In this document: piece after piece, positions 44,550-52,782 of the stretch | How the letters are laid out: each line of letters starts with the position of its first letter | How positions within the stretch are numbered: position 1 is the stretch's first letter | Assembly (NCBI GenBank): GCA_965200525.1 | Contig: OZ241368.1 | Location: 2,542,001-2,606,000 of the forward strand | Direction of reading: 5' to 3' | Length of the DNA: 64,000 bases | DNA from: JANNPJ01 sp965200525 | GTDB taxonomy: Bacteria > Actinomycetota > Actinomycetes > Actinomycetales > Kineosporiaceae | The notes under the pieces: model-generated | Told to the model about the DNA's origin: nothing | Seen by the model: the letters and a program-made list of their open reading frames with translations, nothing else | Database searches by the model: none | Made by a program: the position numbers and the translations under genes

Positions 44550-44828
44550 CTAGATCGACTCCATCCAGCGGCCGTTGACGAGCGTCCACTCGACCACGGT
44601 CCGTTCGGCCACGAAGCCGGCGACCCAGAAGGGATCCTGATCGACGAGTTCGATGACGGCGTCCGCCGACTCGCCCTCGAACACCAGCGCCGCCCCGTTG
44701 TCCTTGGTCGGCCCGCTGCCGGGAATGGTGTTCCCCAGACTGCGAAGCCACTCGCGGTGCGTCGGACGCACCCGAGCCAGGGCCTCGCTGTCGTCGATGT
44801 AGTGGTAGCGGACCAGGAAGAGCGGCAC
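44550..44828 (-). CDS. YciI-like (YCII domain) protein
   Basis: Small protein of 92 residues starting VPLFLVRYHYIDDSEALARV, with the conserved histidine in RPTHREWLRSLG and TKDNGAALVFEGESADAVIE, then DPFWVAGFVAERTVVEW as in YCII-domain proteins (ferredoxin-like fold, possible enzymes). The GTG at 44826-44828 is preceded by GGAG at seven bases; the frame stays open upstream through a tandem repeat that is not part of the domain. Convergent with the MocR gene. Confidence 0.82.
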   Translation of the reverse strand: MPLFLVRYHYIDDSEALARVRPTHREWLRSLGNTIPGSGPTKDNGAALVFEGESADAVIELVDQDPFWVAGFVAERTVVEWTLVNGRWMESI

Positions 44829-44847
44829 GACGGGCTCCAGACGGCTC

Positions 44848-44903
44848 GGGCTGAGAGTGAGGTTAGGGCTGAGAGTGAGGGCTTGGGCTGGAAGTGAGGC
44901 TTG
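44848..44903. repeat. 18-19-bp tandem repeat, three copies
   Basis: Three units starting GGGCTGAGAGTGAGG at 44848-44865, 44866-44884 and (GGGCTGGAAGTGAGG) 44885-44903, directly upstream of the YciI-like gene. The period is not a multiple of three and the unit carries GAG/GTGAGG purine blocks, so it probably lies in the 5' leader or promoter of that gene. Confidence 0.8.
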
Positions 44904-44955
44904 GAGCGACCCTAACCGAGCCGGTCGGAAATCCAGCGGTCGGACAAAATGCGAA

Positions 44956-44992
44956 CGCCTCTGCCGCACCGGGTCGCGGTGCGGCAGAGGCG
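44956..44992 (-). terminator. Strong intrinsic terminator-like hairpin
   Basis: Arms 44956-44971 and 44977-44992 are perfect 16-bp complements (CGCCTCTGCCGCACCG) around a five-base loop. Read leftward the stem is followed within five bases by ATTTTGT. It lies 100 bases downstream of the small membrane protein gene and before the YciI-like gene, so it probably ends the former's transcript. Confidence 0.72.
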
Positions 44993-45092
44993 ATGAGCAA
45001 CTTCTTCGAGCTACTGCCTGCGAGGGCGCCGGAGTTTGCTTCGAAGGGACGGTTCAGCGGATCTACTTCGGCGGAATCACGAACGGAACGGT

Positions 45093-45290
45093 CTACTTGG
45101 ACGGTTCCGGCGCCTTGCAGTGCACCTTCGGGTTGGCCCCGATGTAGTTCAGCGGTCCGGCAACGATCGTCACCGCAATGGTGCCGGTCTTGGCACAGCT
45201 GGGACTGCTGTCGTTGAAGTAGTCGCGCTGTGCAGCCGCGATAACGCCGATCAGGAGCCAAAGTACGAGCAGAGCCGTCGTGATGCGCAT
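45093..45290 (-). CDS. Small single-helix membrane protein, conserved-hypothetical type
   Basis: 65 residues: MRITTALLVLWLLIGVIAAA forms one membrane helix, followed by QRDYFNDSSPSCAKTGTIAV and TIVAGPLNYIGANPKVHC with two cysteines that could pair outside the cell. Proteins of this pattern are widespread in actinobacteria but have no known role. GGAGG lies five bases before the ATG at 45288-45290, which makes this start convincing. No partner gene is obvious. Confidence 0.75.
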   Translation of the reverse strand: MRITTALLVLWLLIGVIAAAQRDYFNDSSPSCAKTGTIAVTIVAGPLNYIGANPKVHCKAPEPSK

Positions 45291-45760
45291 CGCTACCTCC
45301 GCGGTCGTTCGCCAAGGAAACCCGACACATCGGGCTTTCCGCTCTCGATCGAAAGCGTTGATCACGATACTGACGGTTGAAGATCTCGCCACCACAGACG
45401 ATCATCCCGGTGTAAAACTTCGCGAATCGCCTCACTAAATCACTCTCCGTCACTGATTGGCCAGCTCCTCGATGACGTCATGCTCAAGAAGTGCCTTCCC
45501 GTCACGACGTGATCGCCGCAGCGGGCCGCCCCTCAGCCGCCACCAACCTCGGACCGCTGTCCGAGGCCGCGTTCGACCTGGGCGATATCCCATTGAGGTC
45601 GAAAGCTATTACTCCCAGGCAGACCCCACAGCGACCGGAGCCGCCCGGACACGGGGTTCAAGCCTGACAAACGACCTGGCCACGCACTACTGCCGCCGAG
45701 CCACCCCGAGCCGACGGCGTCTAGAATCGGCGTTCTCGCCCCGACTCCGAGGAGCTACTC
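45291..45760. promoter_or_regulatory. 470-bp divergent intergenic region
   Basis: No convincing gene. A near-palindrome of 18 bases (45340-45357, centre TCGATCGA, two mismatches) lies 50 bases upstream of the small membrane protein gene, and TAGAAT at 45722-45727 is a -10 candidate for the patatin gene with GAGGAGC as its SD. The rest is lower in GC than neighbouring genes and shows no other structure I could support. Confidence 0.4.
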
Positions 45761-46612
45761 ATGAAGAATGAGCGAAAGGCCCTCGTGCTGGGCGGCGGCG
45801 GAATCACCGGGATCGGCTGGGAGTTGGGCCTGCTGATCGGCTTGGCCGAGCTCGGGGTCGACCTCACCCAGGCCGATGTCGTGATCGGAACCTCAGCCGG
45901 CTCGGTCGTCGGAGCCCAGCTGACCAGCGGCGTCCCGCTTCAGGATCTGTACGACGAACAGCTCAAGGACGCCTCCGGTGAGGCCGCCGACGAACTGAGC
46001 AAGGGATCGCTGCTGCGCTGGGTGGTGGCGAGTGTGCTTCCCGGTGGCGATCAGAAGGCCCGGGCCCGCCTGGGCCGGCTGGCCCTGTCGGCCCGCACCG
46101 TGCCCGAGTCACAGCGCCGGCCCGTCTTCGAGGATCTGCTGCACTCCCACGCCTGGCCCGAACGACGGCTGCTGATCACCGCGGTCGAGGCGACCTCCGG
46201 CGAGCTGCGGGTGTTCGACCGCGACTCCGGCGTCCATCTCGTCGACGCCGTGGGCGCCAGTTGCGCGGTGCCACTGGTCTGGCCCCCGGTGACGATCGGT
46301 GAGCATCGCTACGTCGACGGTGGGGTGCGCTCCGGCACGAACGTCGACCTGGCCGAGGGCTACGGCCGGGTGGTGGTGCTGGCCCCGATGGCTCTGGCGT
46401 TGCGCCGCAGCGCCCGGATCTCGCATCAGCTGGCCGCCCTGGGCCAGCATCTGCACTCGGCCGTGGTCACGCCGAGCGGCGAGGCGAAGGCCGCGATGGG
46501 CAAGAACGTGCTCGATCCGGCCTTCCGGGCGGCCTCGGCCCGGGCCGGCCGCGAACAGGCCACATCGGTCCGGGACGCCGTGGCTGTGGCCTGGGGCACG
46601 CCCCCCGCCTGA
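45761..46612 (+). CDS. Patatin-like phospholipase family protein
   Basis: Ser-Asp dyad lipid hydrolase of 283 residues. The oxyanion motif LVLGGGGITGIGWE is near residue 8-20, the nucleophile elbow VVIGTSAGSVVGAQ near residue 40-53, and the catalytic Asp in HRYVDGGVRSGTN near residue 186. There is no signal peptide or membrane helix, so it should act on membrane lipids from the cytosol. It starts ATG behind GAGGAGC; downstream comes a degenerate tandem repeat that begins on its stop codon. Confidence 0.92.
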   Translation: MKNERKALVLGGGGITGIGWELGLLIGLAELGVDLTQADVVIGTSAGSVVGAQLTSGVPLQDLYDEQLKDASGEAADELSKGSLLRWVVASVLPGGDQKARARLGRLALSARTVPESQRRPVFEDLLHSHAWPERRLLITAVEATSGELRVFDRDSGVHLVDAVGASCAVPLVWPPVTIGEHRYVDGGVRSGTNVDLAEGYGRVVVLAPMALALRRSARISHQLAALGQHLHSAVVTPSGEAKAAMGKNVLDPAFRAASARAGREQATSVRDAVAVAWGTPPA

Positions 46613-46678
46613 AAACGGCTCCGGTCTGAGAACAGCGCCGGGCTGAGAACGCCTTGCCTGGCTTAGAAATTGCTGAGG
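46609..46678. repeat. Degenerate 17-19-bp tandem repeat starting at the patatin stop codon
   Basis: Four units (46609-46625, 46626-46642, 46643-46661, 46662-46678) share the opening CTGA(A/G)AAC; the first contains the patatin gene's TGA. Copies have drifted in their second half. The period is similar to the repeat at 53687-53770. Confidence 0.65.
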
Positions 46679-46752
46679 AGCCGGCCCGGCCTCGACCTGC
46701 CGATGATCGGTGGCGGACTTAGCTTGAGGTGACCTTCGAAAGGGAACCCTCG

Positions 46753-48333
46753 ATGCTGCGTCTGAGTGTGCTCGCGACGGGCCTGGTGCTGTCCGTGCTC
46801 ACGGTGACCGCGGCCGTGCTCCTATCGCCCTGGTGGTGGCTGGCCGCCGCGCCGGCCGTCATTTTCCTGGCCGTGGCCGTCCACGACCTCCTTCAGCGCC
46901 GGCACTCGATCCTGCGCAACTATCCGGTGTTCGGCCGGCTCCGCTTCCTGCTGGAGACCATGCGCCCGGAGATCCAGCAGTACTTCATCGAGCGCAACTA
47001 CGACGGCCGGCCCTACGACCGCGACGTCCGCTCGGTGATCTACGAACGAGCCAAAGGTGTTCACGGCGAGCAGGCGTTCGGTACCGAACGTGACGTCGGT
47101 GAGGTCGGCTACGAGTTCCTGCTGCACAGCACCTTCCCCGAGCCCGAGCCGAAGGAGCAGCCCCGGGTCCGGATCGGTGGGCCGGACTGCACCCAGCCCT
47201 ACGAGTCGGCCCTGCTGAACGTGTCGGCGATGAGTTTCGGGGCCCTGTCGGCCAACGCCCTGATGGCCCTGAACAAAGGCGCCCAGCTGGGCGGGTTCAG
47301 CCACGACACGGGTGAGGGCGGCCTGACCGACCACCACCTCAGGTACGGCGGCGACATCGTCTGGGAGATCGGCAGCGGCTACTTCGGAGCCCGGACCGAG
47401 GACGGCACGTTCGACCCCCGGAGGTTCCGCGACAAGGCCGCTCACGAGTCCGTCAAGATGGTCGAGCTCAAGCTCAGCCAGGGCGCCAAGCCCGGCATCG
47501 GCGGGGTGCTGCCGGCCTCGAAGGTGACCAGGGAGATCGGGGCCGCTCGCGGCGTCCCCCAGGGTGAGAAGTGTGTCAGCCCGGCCGCGCACTCCACGTT
47601 CCGGACGCCGCGCGAGCTGGTCCTGTTCATCGCGAAGATGCGCGAGCTGGCCGGCGGCAAACCGACCGGGTTCAAGCTCTGCCTGGGCAACCGGCGCGAG
47701 TTCCTGGCCATCTGCAAGGCGATGCTGGCCGAGGGGATCACGCCCGACTTCATCGTGGTCGACGGCTCCGAGGGCGGCACCGGCGCGGCGCCCCTGGAGT
47801 TCGAGGACCATGTCGGGACGCCGCTCACCGACGGCCTCATCACCGTGCACAACGCCCTGGTCGGCGCGGGTCTGCGGGACCGGATCCGGATCGGTGCCAG
47901 CGGCAAGGTGGCAACCGGCAGTGACGTCGTCAAGCGGCTGGCCCAGGGCGCGGACTACACCAATGCGGCCCGCGCGATGATGATGGCGATCGGCTGCATC
48001 CAGGCCCAGAAGTGCCACACCAACACCTGCCCGGTCGGCGTGGCCACCCAGGACCCGCACCGGGCTCAGGCGCTCGACGTGGGTGACAAGAGCACCCGGG
48101 TGCAGCGATACCAGCAGGCCACGGTGGCCCAGGCCCTGCAGATCACCGCGGCGATGGGGTTGACCGGGCCCGACCAGGTGCGGCCCGAGCACCTGATGCG
48201 CCGGATCGACCACACCACCACCAGGAGCTACGGCGAGCTGTACGAATGGCTGCTGCCCGGCGAGCTGGTCGCCGGTCCACCGAGCTCGTGGGCCGAGGAC
48301 TGGAAGGCCGCCCACGCCGACTCGTTCCGCTGA
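46753..48333 (+). CDS. FMN-binding glutamate synthase family protein, membrane-anchored
   Basis: Protein of 526 residues with two N-terminal membrane helices (VLATGLVLSVLTVTAAVLL and WWWLAAAPAVIFLAVAV) and a GltB-type alpha/beta barrel binding FMN. Conserved are NVSAMSFGALSANALMALNK, GYFGARTEDGTFDP, VDGSEGGTGAAPLEFEDHVG and the cysteine pattern C-x5-C-x4-C in CIQAQKCHTNTCPVGVAT (about residue 414), which holds a 3Fe-4S cluster in glutamate synthase. No glutaminase domain is present, so it is not a full GOGAT; its substrate is not known. ATG at 46753 is preceded by AAGGGA. It is 21 bases from poxB. Confidence 0.88.
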   Translation: MLRLSVLATGLVLSVLTVTAAVLLSPWWWLAAAPAVIFLAVAVHDLLQRRHSILRNYPVFGRLRFLLETMRPEIQQYFIERNYDGRPYDRDVRSVIYERAKGVHGEQAFGTERDVGEVGYEFLLHSTFPEPEPKEQPRVRIGGPDCTQPYESALLNVSAMSFGALSANALMALNKGAQLGGFSHDTGEGGLTDHHLRYGGDIVWEIGSGYFGARTEDGTFDPRRFRDKAAHESVKMVELKLSQGAKPGIGGVLPASKVTREIGAARGVPQGEKCVSPAAHSTFRTPRELVLFIAKMRELAGGKPTGFKLCLGNRREFLAICKAMLAEGITPDFIVVDGSEGGTGAAPLEFEDHVGTPLTDGLITVHNALVGAGLRDRIRIGASGKVATGSDVVKRLAQGADYTNAARAMMMAIGCIQAQKCHTNTCPVGVATQDPHRAQALDVGDKSTRVQRYQQATVAQALQITAAMGLTGPDQVRPEHLMRRIDHTTTRSYGELYEWLLPGELVAGPPSSWAEDWKAAHADSFR

Positions 48334-48354
48334 ACACTCACTGTAGGGAGCTCC

Positions 48355-50112
48355 ATGACCACCGTCGCCGAAGCCATCATCGCCGGCCTGCACCAGCTCG
48401 GCGTCCGTACCGTCTGGGGCGTCGTCGGCGATGCCCTGAACCCGGTGACCGATGCCATCCGCCGGCAGGACGGGATGGAGTGGATCGGCGTCCGCCACGA
48501 GGAGGCCGGCGCGTTCGCGGCCAGCGCCCAGGCCCAGCTCACCGGCCAGCTGGCGGTCTGCATGGGCACGGTCGGGCCGGGATCGATCCACCTGCTTAAC
48601 GGCCTCTACGACGCCAAGAAGTCGCACGCCCCGGTGCTGGCCATCTGCGGTCAGGTGCCGCGGGCCGAGCTCGGCAGCGACTACTTCCAGGAGGTCGACA
48701 ACGACCTGCTGTTCACCGATGTGGCCGAGTTCCGGGCTACCGTGACCGCGGCCGAGCAGTTCCCCCGGTTGCTCATCCAGGCCGTGAACGCGGCCTACGC
48801 CCGGCCCGGCGTCGCCGTCCTGACCCTGCCCGGTGACGTCGGTGAGCTCAGCCTGCCCAAGGACGCCGCGGCGGCCACCTTCGTGACCACCCGGCCGGTA
48901 CTGCACCCGGCCGCGGACCCGCTTCAGGACGCCGTCCGCCTGATCGATGCCGCTTCGACCGTGACGATCCTGGCCGGGATCGGCGCCGCCGGCGCCCGGG
49001 AGGACCTGATCGCCCTGGCCGATCAGTTGGCCGCGCCGATGGTGCTCACGATCCGGGGCAAGGAACGCCTGGAGCACAACAACCCGTTCGGGGTCGGGCA
49101 GAGCGGCCTGATCGGAAACCCGGCCAGCAAGACCGCTTTCGACGGCGCCGACCTGCTGCTCATGGTCGGCACCGACTTCCCGTACCCGGAGTGGCTGCCG
49201 GCCGGGACGACGACGATCCAGATCGACACCCGCCCCGAGCACATCGGCCGGCGCACCGCGGTCGACGTCGGCCTGGTCGCCGATGCCGGGGTCGCCCTGA
49301 AGCTGTTGCGTGACCAGGTGCTGACCAAGCCCGACCGGGGCCACCTGGAGAAGAGCCGGGAGCAGTACATCGCCTGGCAGGAGCGGCAGCAGGCCCTGGT
49401 CGACCCGGACCTCGCCGGCCCGGACCAGGGTTCGCTGACCGGCAAGTTGCTGGCCAAGGTGCGGCACCCGGTGGAGGACCCGAGCAGCCGGATCCGGCCC
49501 GAACTGGTGGCCGCGGTGATCGATCGGGTGGCCGGCGAGGACACGGTGTTCACCAGCGACACCGGCATGTCGACGGTCTGGCTGTCGCGGTTCATCCGGA
49601 TGCGCGGGCAGCGCCGGCTGATCGGCTCGTACAACCTCGGCTCGATGGCCAACGCCATGCCGCAGGCGCTGGGTGCCCAGGCCCTCGACCGCGACCGGGA
49701 GGTGGTCGCCCTGGCCGGTGACGGCGGCCTGACCATGCTGCTCGGCGACCTGATCACCGCGGTCGACCAGAACCTGCCGGTGCGGGTGGTGGTGTTCGAC
49801 AACGGCCGGCTCGGCATGGTCAAGCTGGAGCAGGAACAGGTCGGCTTCCCCGAGTTCGGCACCGTGCTGCGCAACCCCGACCTGGCCGCGGTGGCCCGGG
49901 CCATCGGGTGGACGGCCTGGCGGGTGGAGGACCCGAACGAGCTGGAGCAGACCACCCGACTGGCCTTCGCCACCCCCGGCCCGGTCCTGCTGGACGTCGT
50001 CACCAATCCGGACGAGGTGTCGCTGCCCCCGAAGGTCTCGGTCGACCAGGCCTGGGGCTTCGCGATCGCCAAGCTGAAGGAGACGGTGGTCAGCCCGGGC
50101 GACCAGGCCTGA
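48355..50112 (+). CDS. poxB: ThDP-dependent pyruvate oxidase/dehydrogenase PoxB-like
   Basis: Three-domain ThDP enzyme of 585 residues. It has the catalytic Glu in GVRHEEAGAFAASAQAQLTG near residue 47, the ThDP motif VALAGDGGLTMLLGDLITAV near residue 450 with VVVFDN, and a C-terminal region ending in a helix that in PoxB mediates membrane attachment. Pyruvate:quinone oxidoreductase forms acetate and CO2 and feeds electrons into the membrane. It follows the glutamate-synthase-like gene by 21 bases with AGGGAG as SD, so the two are co-transcribed. Acetolactate synthase-like alternatives fit less well. Confidence 0.88.
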   Translation: MTTVAEAIIAGLHQLGVRTVWGVVGDALNPVTDAIRRQDGMEWIGVRHEEAGAFAASAQAQLTGQLAVCMGTVGPGSIHLLNGLYDAKKSHAPVLAICGQVPRAELGSDYFQEVDNDLLFTDVAEFRATVTAAEQFPRLLIQAVNAAYARPGVAVLTLPGDVGELSLPKDAAAATFVTTRPVLHPAADPLQDAVRLIDAASTVTILAGIGAAGAREDLIALADQLAAPMVLTIRGKERLEHNNPFGVGQSGLIGNPASKTAFDGADLLLMVGTDFPYPEWLPAGTTTIQIDTRPEHIGRRTAVDVGLVADAGVALKLLRDQVLTKPDRGHLEKSREQYIAWQERQQALVDPDLAGPDQGSLTGKLLAKVRHPVEDPSSRIRPELVAAVIDRVAGEDTVFTSDTGMSTVWLSRFIRMRGQRRLIGSYNLGSMANAMPQALGAQALDRDREVVALAGDGGLTMLLGDLITAVDQNLPVRVVVFDNGRLGMVKLEQEQVGFPEFGTVLRNPDLAAVARAIGWTAWRVEDPNELEQTTRLAFATPGPVLLDVVTNPDEVSLPPKVSVDQAWGFAIAKLKETVVSPGDQA

Positions 50113-50182
50113 GCCGGCCTGAGCTCGCCCGAAGCGGGGTTGAACGAATCGGTGGTCACACCCGTGTAACCGGCGTGAGAGC

Positions 50183-51043
50183 ATGCCAACCATGATGTCC
50201 ACCGGCGGGCTTTCGCCCCGATTGCGGCGACTTGTCCCTGCGGTCCTCTCGCTCCCGCTGGCGCTGGGCGCCCTGACCGCCTGCTCGGCCTCGGACATCA
50301 CCGCGGCCCCTACGACCAGTGCCGATTCAGGTGCGGGGGCGGGTACCGGTGCCGATTCGGGCGGGACGACGGGTAGCACGAAGGGTGGCGGTGCCGCGAG
50401 CAGCGCGCCGGCGGTCAACCCGACCGAAGCGGTCAAGCCGGGCGGCGGCTGCAAGGCCACCCCGAAGGCGGTGCCCGGCGGCGCGGCCCGAGCGAAGTCG
50501 CCCGACCTGGACCACGACGGCAAGAAGGACACCCTCTGGCTGGTCGACAAGGGGGCGAAGCGCCGGCTCGGAGTCCGCACCGCCAGCGGCGCCACCTTCT
50601 CGACCACGTTCAGCAGCGCCGCCCCGCAGGCGGCGACCGCGATCGGACAGCAACTCGGCGACGGCTCCTCGGTGATCCTGCTGGACACCGGCCGCTCGGT
50701 CGCCCTCTACACGGTGATCAACTGCGCGATCGTGCCGACCCTGAACGTGCAGGGCAAGCAGTACACCTTCGATCTGGGCTTCACCGGCTACGGAACCGGC
50801 GTCCGCTGCGTCGACTCGGGCCGTGGGCTGCAACTGGCCGGCCTGCTGGCCAAATCGACCAGCGGCGGCAAGTTCGCCGTCTCGCAGACCCGGATCGCGT
50901 TGAGCAACAACGGTCAGCGGGCCGCCAATGCGCCCAAGCAGTCGCTGGCCAAGGCCGCCTCGGAGTCGAGTGCGCTGGTCAAGGCGGCCCGGCGGGTCAG
51001 ATGCGGCAAGAAGAACGCGGGCGTGGACGAACCGCAGAGCTGA
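50183..51043 (+). CDS. Putative lipoprotein with EF-hand/FG-GAP-like segment
   Basis: Exported protein of 286 residues. The signal ends in the lipobox LGALTACSAS (Cys near residue 34), then a 55-residue Gly/Ser/Ala-rich linker, and a folded domain starting SPDLDHDGKKDTLWLVDKGA, a calcium-loop-like DxDxDGxxD segment common in VCBS/FG-GAP repeats. The domain holds four cysteines that may pair. ATG at 50183 is used; 50192 and 50195 are also possible. I do not recognise a named family, and no partner gene is visible. Confidence 0.72.
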   Translation: MPTMMSTGGLSPRLRRLVPAVLSLPLALGALTACSASDITAAPTTSADSGAGAGTGADSGGTTGSTKGGGAASSAPAVNPTEAVKPGGGCKATPKAVPGGAARAKSPDLDHDGKKDTLWLVDKGAKRRLGVRTASGATFSTTFSSAAPQAATAIGQQLGDGSSVILLDTGRSVALYTVINCAIVPTLNVQGKQYTFDLGFTGYGTGVRCVDSGRGLQLAGLLAKSTSGGKFAVSQTRIALSNNGQRAANAPKQSLAKAASESSALVKAARRVRCGKKNAGVDEPQS

Positions 51044-51403
51044 TCACTTGGGCGGGTACTCCATCCACCACTCGGAGAACTCCCGGCACCGGCCGTCGCG
51101 GGCCAGCCGGATCACCCAGAGGTTGCCGTAGGTCGTCTCTGGGTAGCGCGACGTGCCCCGGATGACCGCGACGTCGTCGGTGAGCGAGATCGGTTCCCAC
51201 TCGAACGACGTCTCGCCGGGCTCGTCCTGGTGGGCCAGCCAGCCCTCGACGATCTGCCGGCGGCCCAGCCAGGGCGGGTTGAACGGCGCCGTCGAGTAGC
51301 TGGCGTCGTCGGTGAACAGCCGGCCGATGTCTTCGGCGTCATTGCTGTTCCAGGCCCGGACGTAGCCTTCGATCCATTGGCTGACGGCATCGAGATCAGT
51401 CAT
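51044..51403 (-). CDS. NTF2/SnoaL-like fold protein
   Basis: 119-residue protein with the SnoaL-like pattern: helix AVSQWIEGYVRAWNSNDAED, then IGRLFTDDASYSTAPFNPPW with the conserved WLGRRQIVEGWLAHQ, and strands ending LWVIRLARDGRCREFSEWWM. Members may be enzymes or binding proteins; no catalytic role is clear. It abuts the lipoprotein gene tail to tail with no gap. Confidence 0.85.
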   Translation of the reverse strand: MTDLDAVSQWIEGYVRAWNSNDAEDIGRLFTDDASYSTAPFNPPWLGRRQIVEGWLAHQDEPGETSFEWEPISLTDDVAVIRGTSRYPETTYGNLWVIRLARDGRCREFSEWWMEYPPK

Positions 51404-51428
51404 CTGTCCGTTCTACCCTTCATTGCCC

Positions 51429-52661
51429 TCAGGCGCGGCCGAACGCGAGGTCGATCAGCCGGCCGAGGACGTGATCCCCGGCCGCCCGCAGCCCGTTGTG
51501 CTCGTACTCGTTGGTCAGCCACGGCCGGCAGCCGCGGATCAGCTCGGCCGTCGGCAGCGAGAGAGCGCTCTCGACGTACATGTCCTCGGCGTACACGGCC
51601 GCCGCCACCGGAACCTCGTTGGCTCGCAGACGTTCCGGATCGTACAAGGCCGGCCACGACCGGATGGCCAGCAGTTCGGCCGCCTCCTTGAGCGGAGCCA
51701 GGGCCCGGTGGTCTTCGAACATCCAGGGAAAGACGTGCTCACCGGTGAAAAGGGTCGGATCGTGCTGGTACTCGGCCGGCTGCACCCGGGCCGCCGACCA
51801 GTCGGTGACCTGGCCGTCGGCGTAGCAGGCCTCGTGCAGAATCGCGTAGATCGGGTTGCGGTCGAACCCCATGCCGGCCTGCACGTCGTGCCGGAAGGCG
51901 GGCGAGTCGAGCGGCAGTTCCAGAAGGTAGTGCAACTGCTCGGCGCCGTCGCTCATGCCGAGCTTGTTGCCCAACTGCCGGAACCGGCGCGAGGTGAGCC
52001 GGTCGCCGTTGGGCAACCGCACGTCGTCGGTCAGCCGCTCGTGGATCCGGCGGACGACGTCGCGGTCGTTCGGATAGCGCTGGTAGTACCGGCGATTACG
52101 CTCCAGGACACGCTCGAAGGTCAGCCGGTAGATCTCGTCCGGATGCAGGCCGACCGGCGGCAGGCCACCGGTGAAGAACGCGGCCTGCAGCGCTTCGGGA
52201 GCCAGCGACAGGTAGGTGAGCGCGCAGAAGCCGCCGAACGACTGACCCAGGATGCTCCAGCGCTCGACGCCGAGCGCGGCCCGGATCAGCTCGGCGTCGC
52301 GGACGATCGAGTCGGCCCGGAAGTGGCTCAGGTACTGGGCCTGCTCGGACGGCGTGAGCCCGGGCAGTTCGCCGACCGGGGTGGAACGGCCGGTGCCGCG
52401 CTGGTCGAGCATCAGCACCCGGTAGTCGCGCAGGGCCCGATCCATCCAGCCCGAGGACGACGGGTGCCGGGTCGGGCGCGTCGCCTCGTGGCCCGGGCCG
52501 CCCTGGAAGAAGACCAGGAAGGGCCGATCACGACCTTCCGGCTCGGCCACCTCCCGGGCGAACACGGTGATGGTCTCGCCGGCCGGAGCCGAATGATCGA
52601 GTGGCAGCTGGAACTCGTGCTCGATCAGCACCAGACCTGGAGTTCGCACGGTGAGCGGCAT
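51429..52661 (-). CDS. Proline iminopeptidase-like alpha/beta hydrolase
   Basis: Serine peptidase-family protein of 410 residues. It has the oxyanion motif FLVFFQGGPGHEATRP near residue 50, VLMLDQRGTGRSTPVG, and the nucleophile in WSILGQSFGGFCALTYL near residue 140. The C-terminal part around AVYAEDMYVESALSLP replaces the usual acid-His region and ends NEYEHNGLRAAGDHVL with the catalytic His. It resembles the longer prolyl aminopeptidases (S33) found in actinobacteria. Cytosolic by lack of signal. The substrate is unknown. Confidence 0.88.
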   Translation of the reverse strand: MPLTVRTPGLVLIEHEFQLPLDHSAPAGETITVFAREVAEPEGRDRPFLVFFQGGPGHEATRPTRHPSSSGWMDRALRDYRVLMLDQRGTGRSTPVGELPGLTPSEQAQYLSHFRADSIVRDAELIRAALGVERWSILGQSFGGFCALTYLSLAPEALQAAFFTGGLPPVGLHPDEIYRLTFERVLERNRRYYQRYPNDRDVVRRIHERLTDDVRLPNGDRLTSRRFRQLGNKLGMSDGAEQLHYLLELPLDSPAFRHDVQAGMGFDRNPIYAILHEACYADGQVTDWSAARVQPAEYQHDPTLFTGEHVFPWMFEDHRALAPLKEAAELLAIRSWPALYDPERLRANEVPVAAAVYAEDMYVESALSLPTAELIRGCRPWLTNEYEHNGLRAAGDHVLGRLIDLAFGRA

Positions 52662-52782
52662 GTCCCCGATCCTGCCATCGACCTACGACAACGGCCCGCC
52701 CGGTCACGGCGGGGCGCGATCGCGGTGCCGGACGATGCGGCCGGACGGAATCTGTCTTGCCCAGGCATCGTTTGCTCGAGTC

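Noticed and set aside
45457..45771. A 104-codon rightward open frame before the patatin gene
   Set aside because: Basic low-complexity product with no motif, no SD, and overlap with the patatin start.
46822..50688. A 1288-codon open frame on the minus strand
   Set aside because: It is antisense to the GltB-like and PoxB genes, which have full motif sets; stop-free antisense frames are expected at this GC content.
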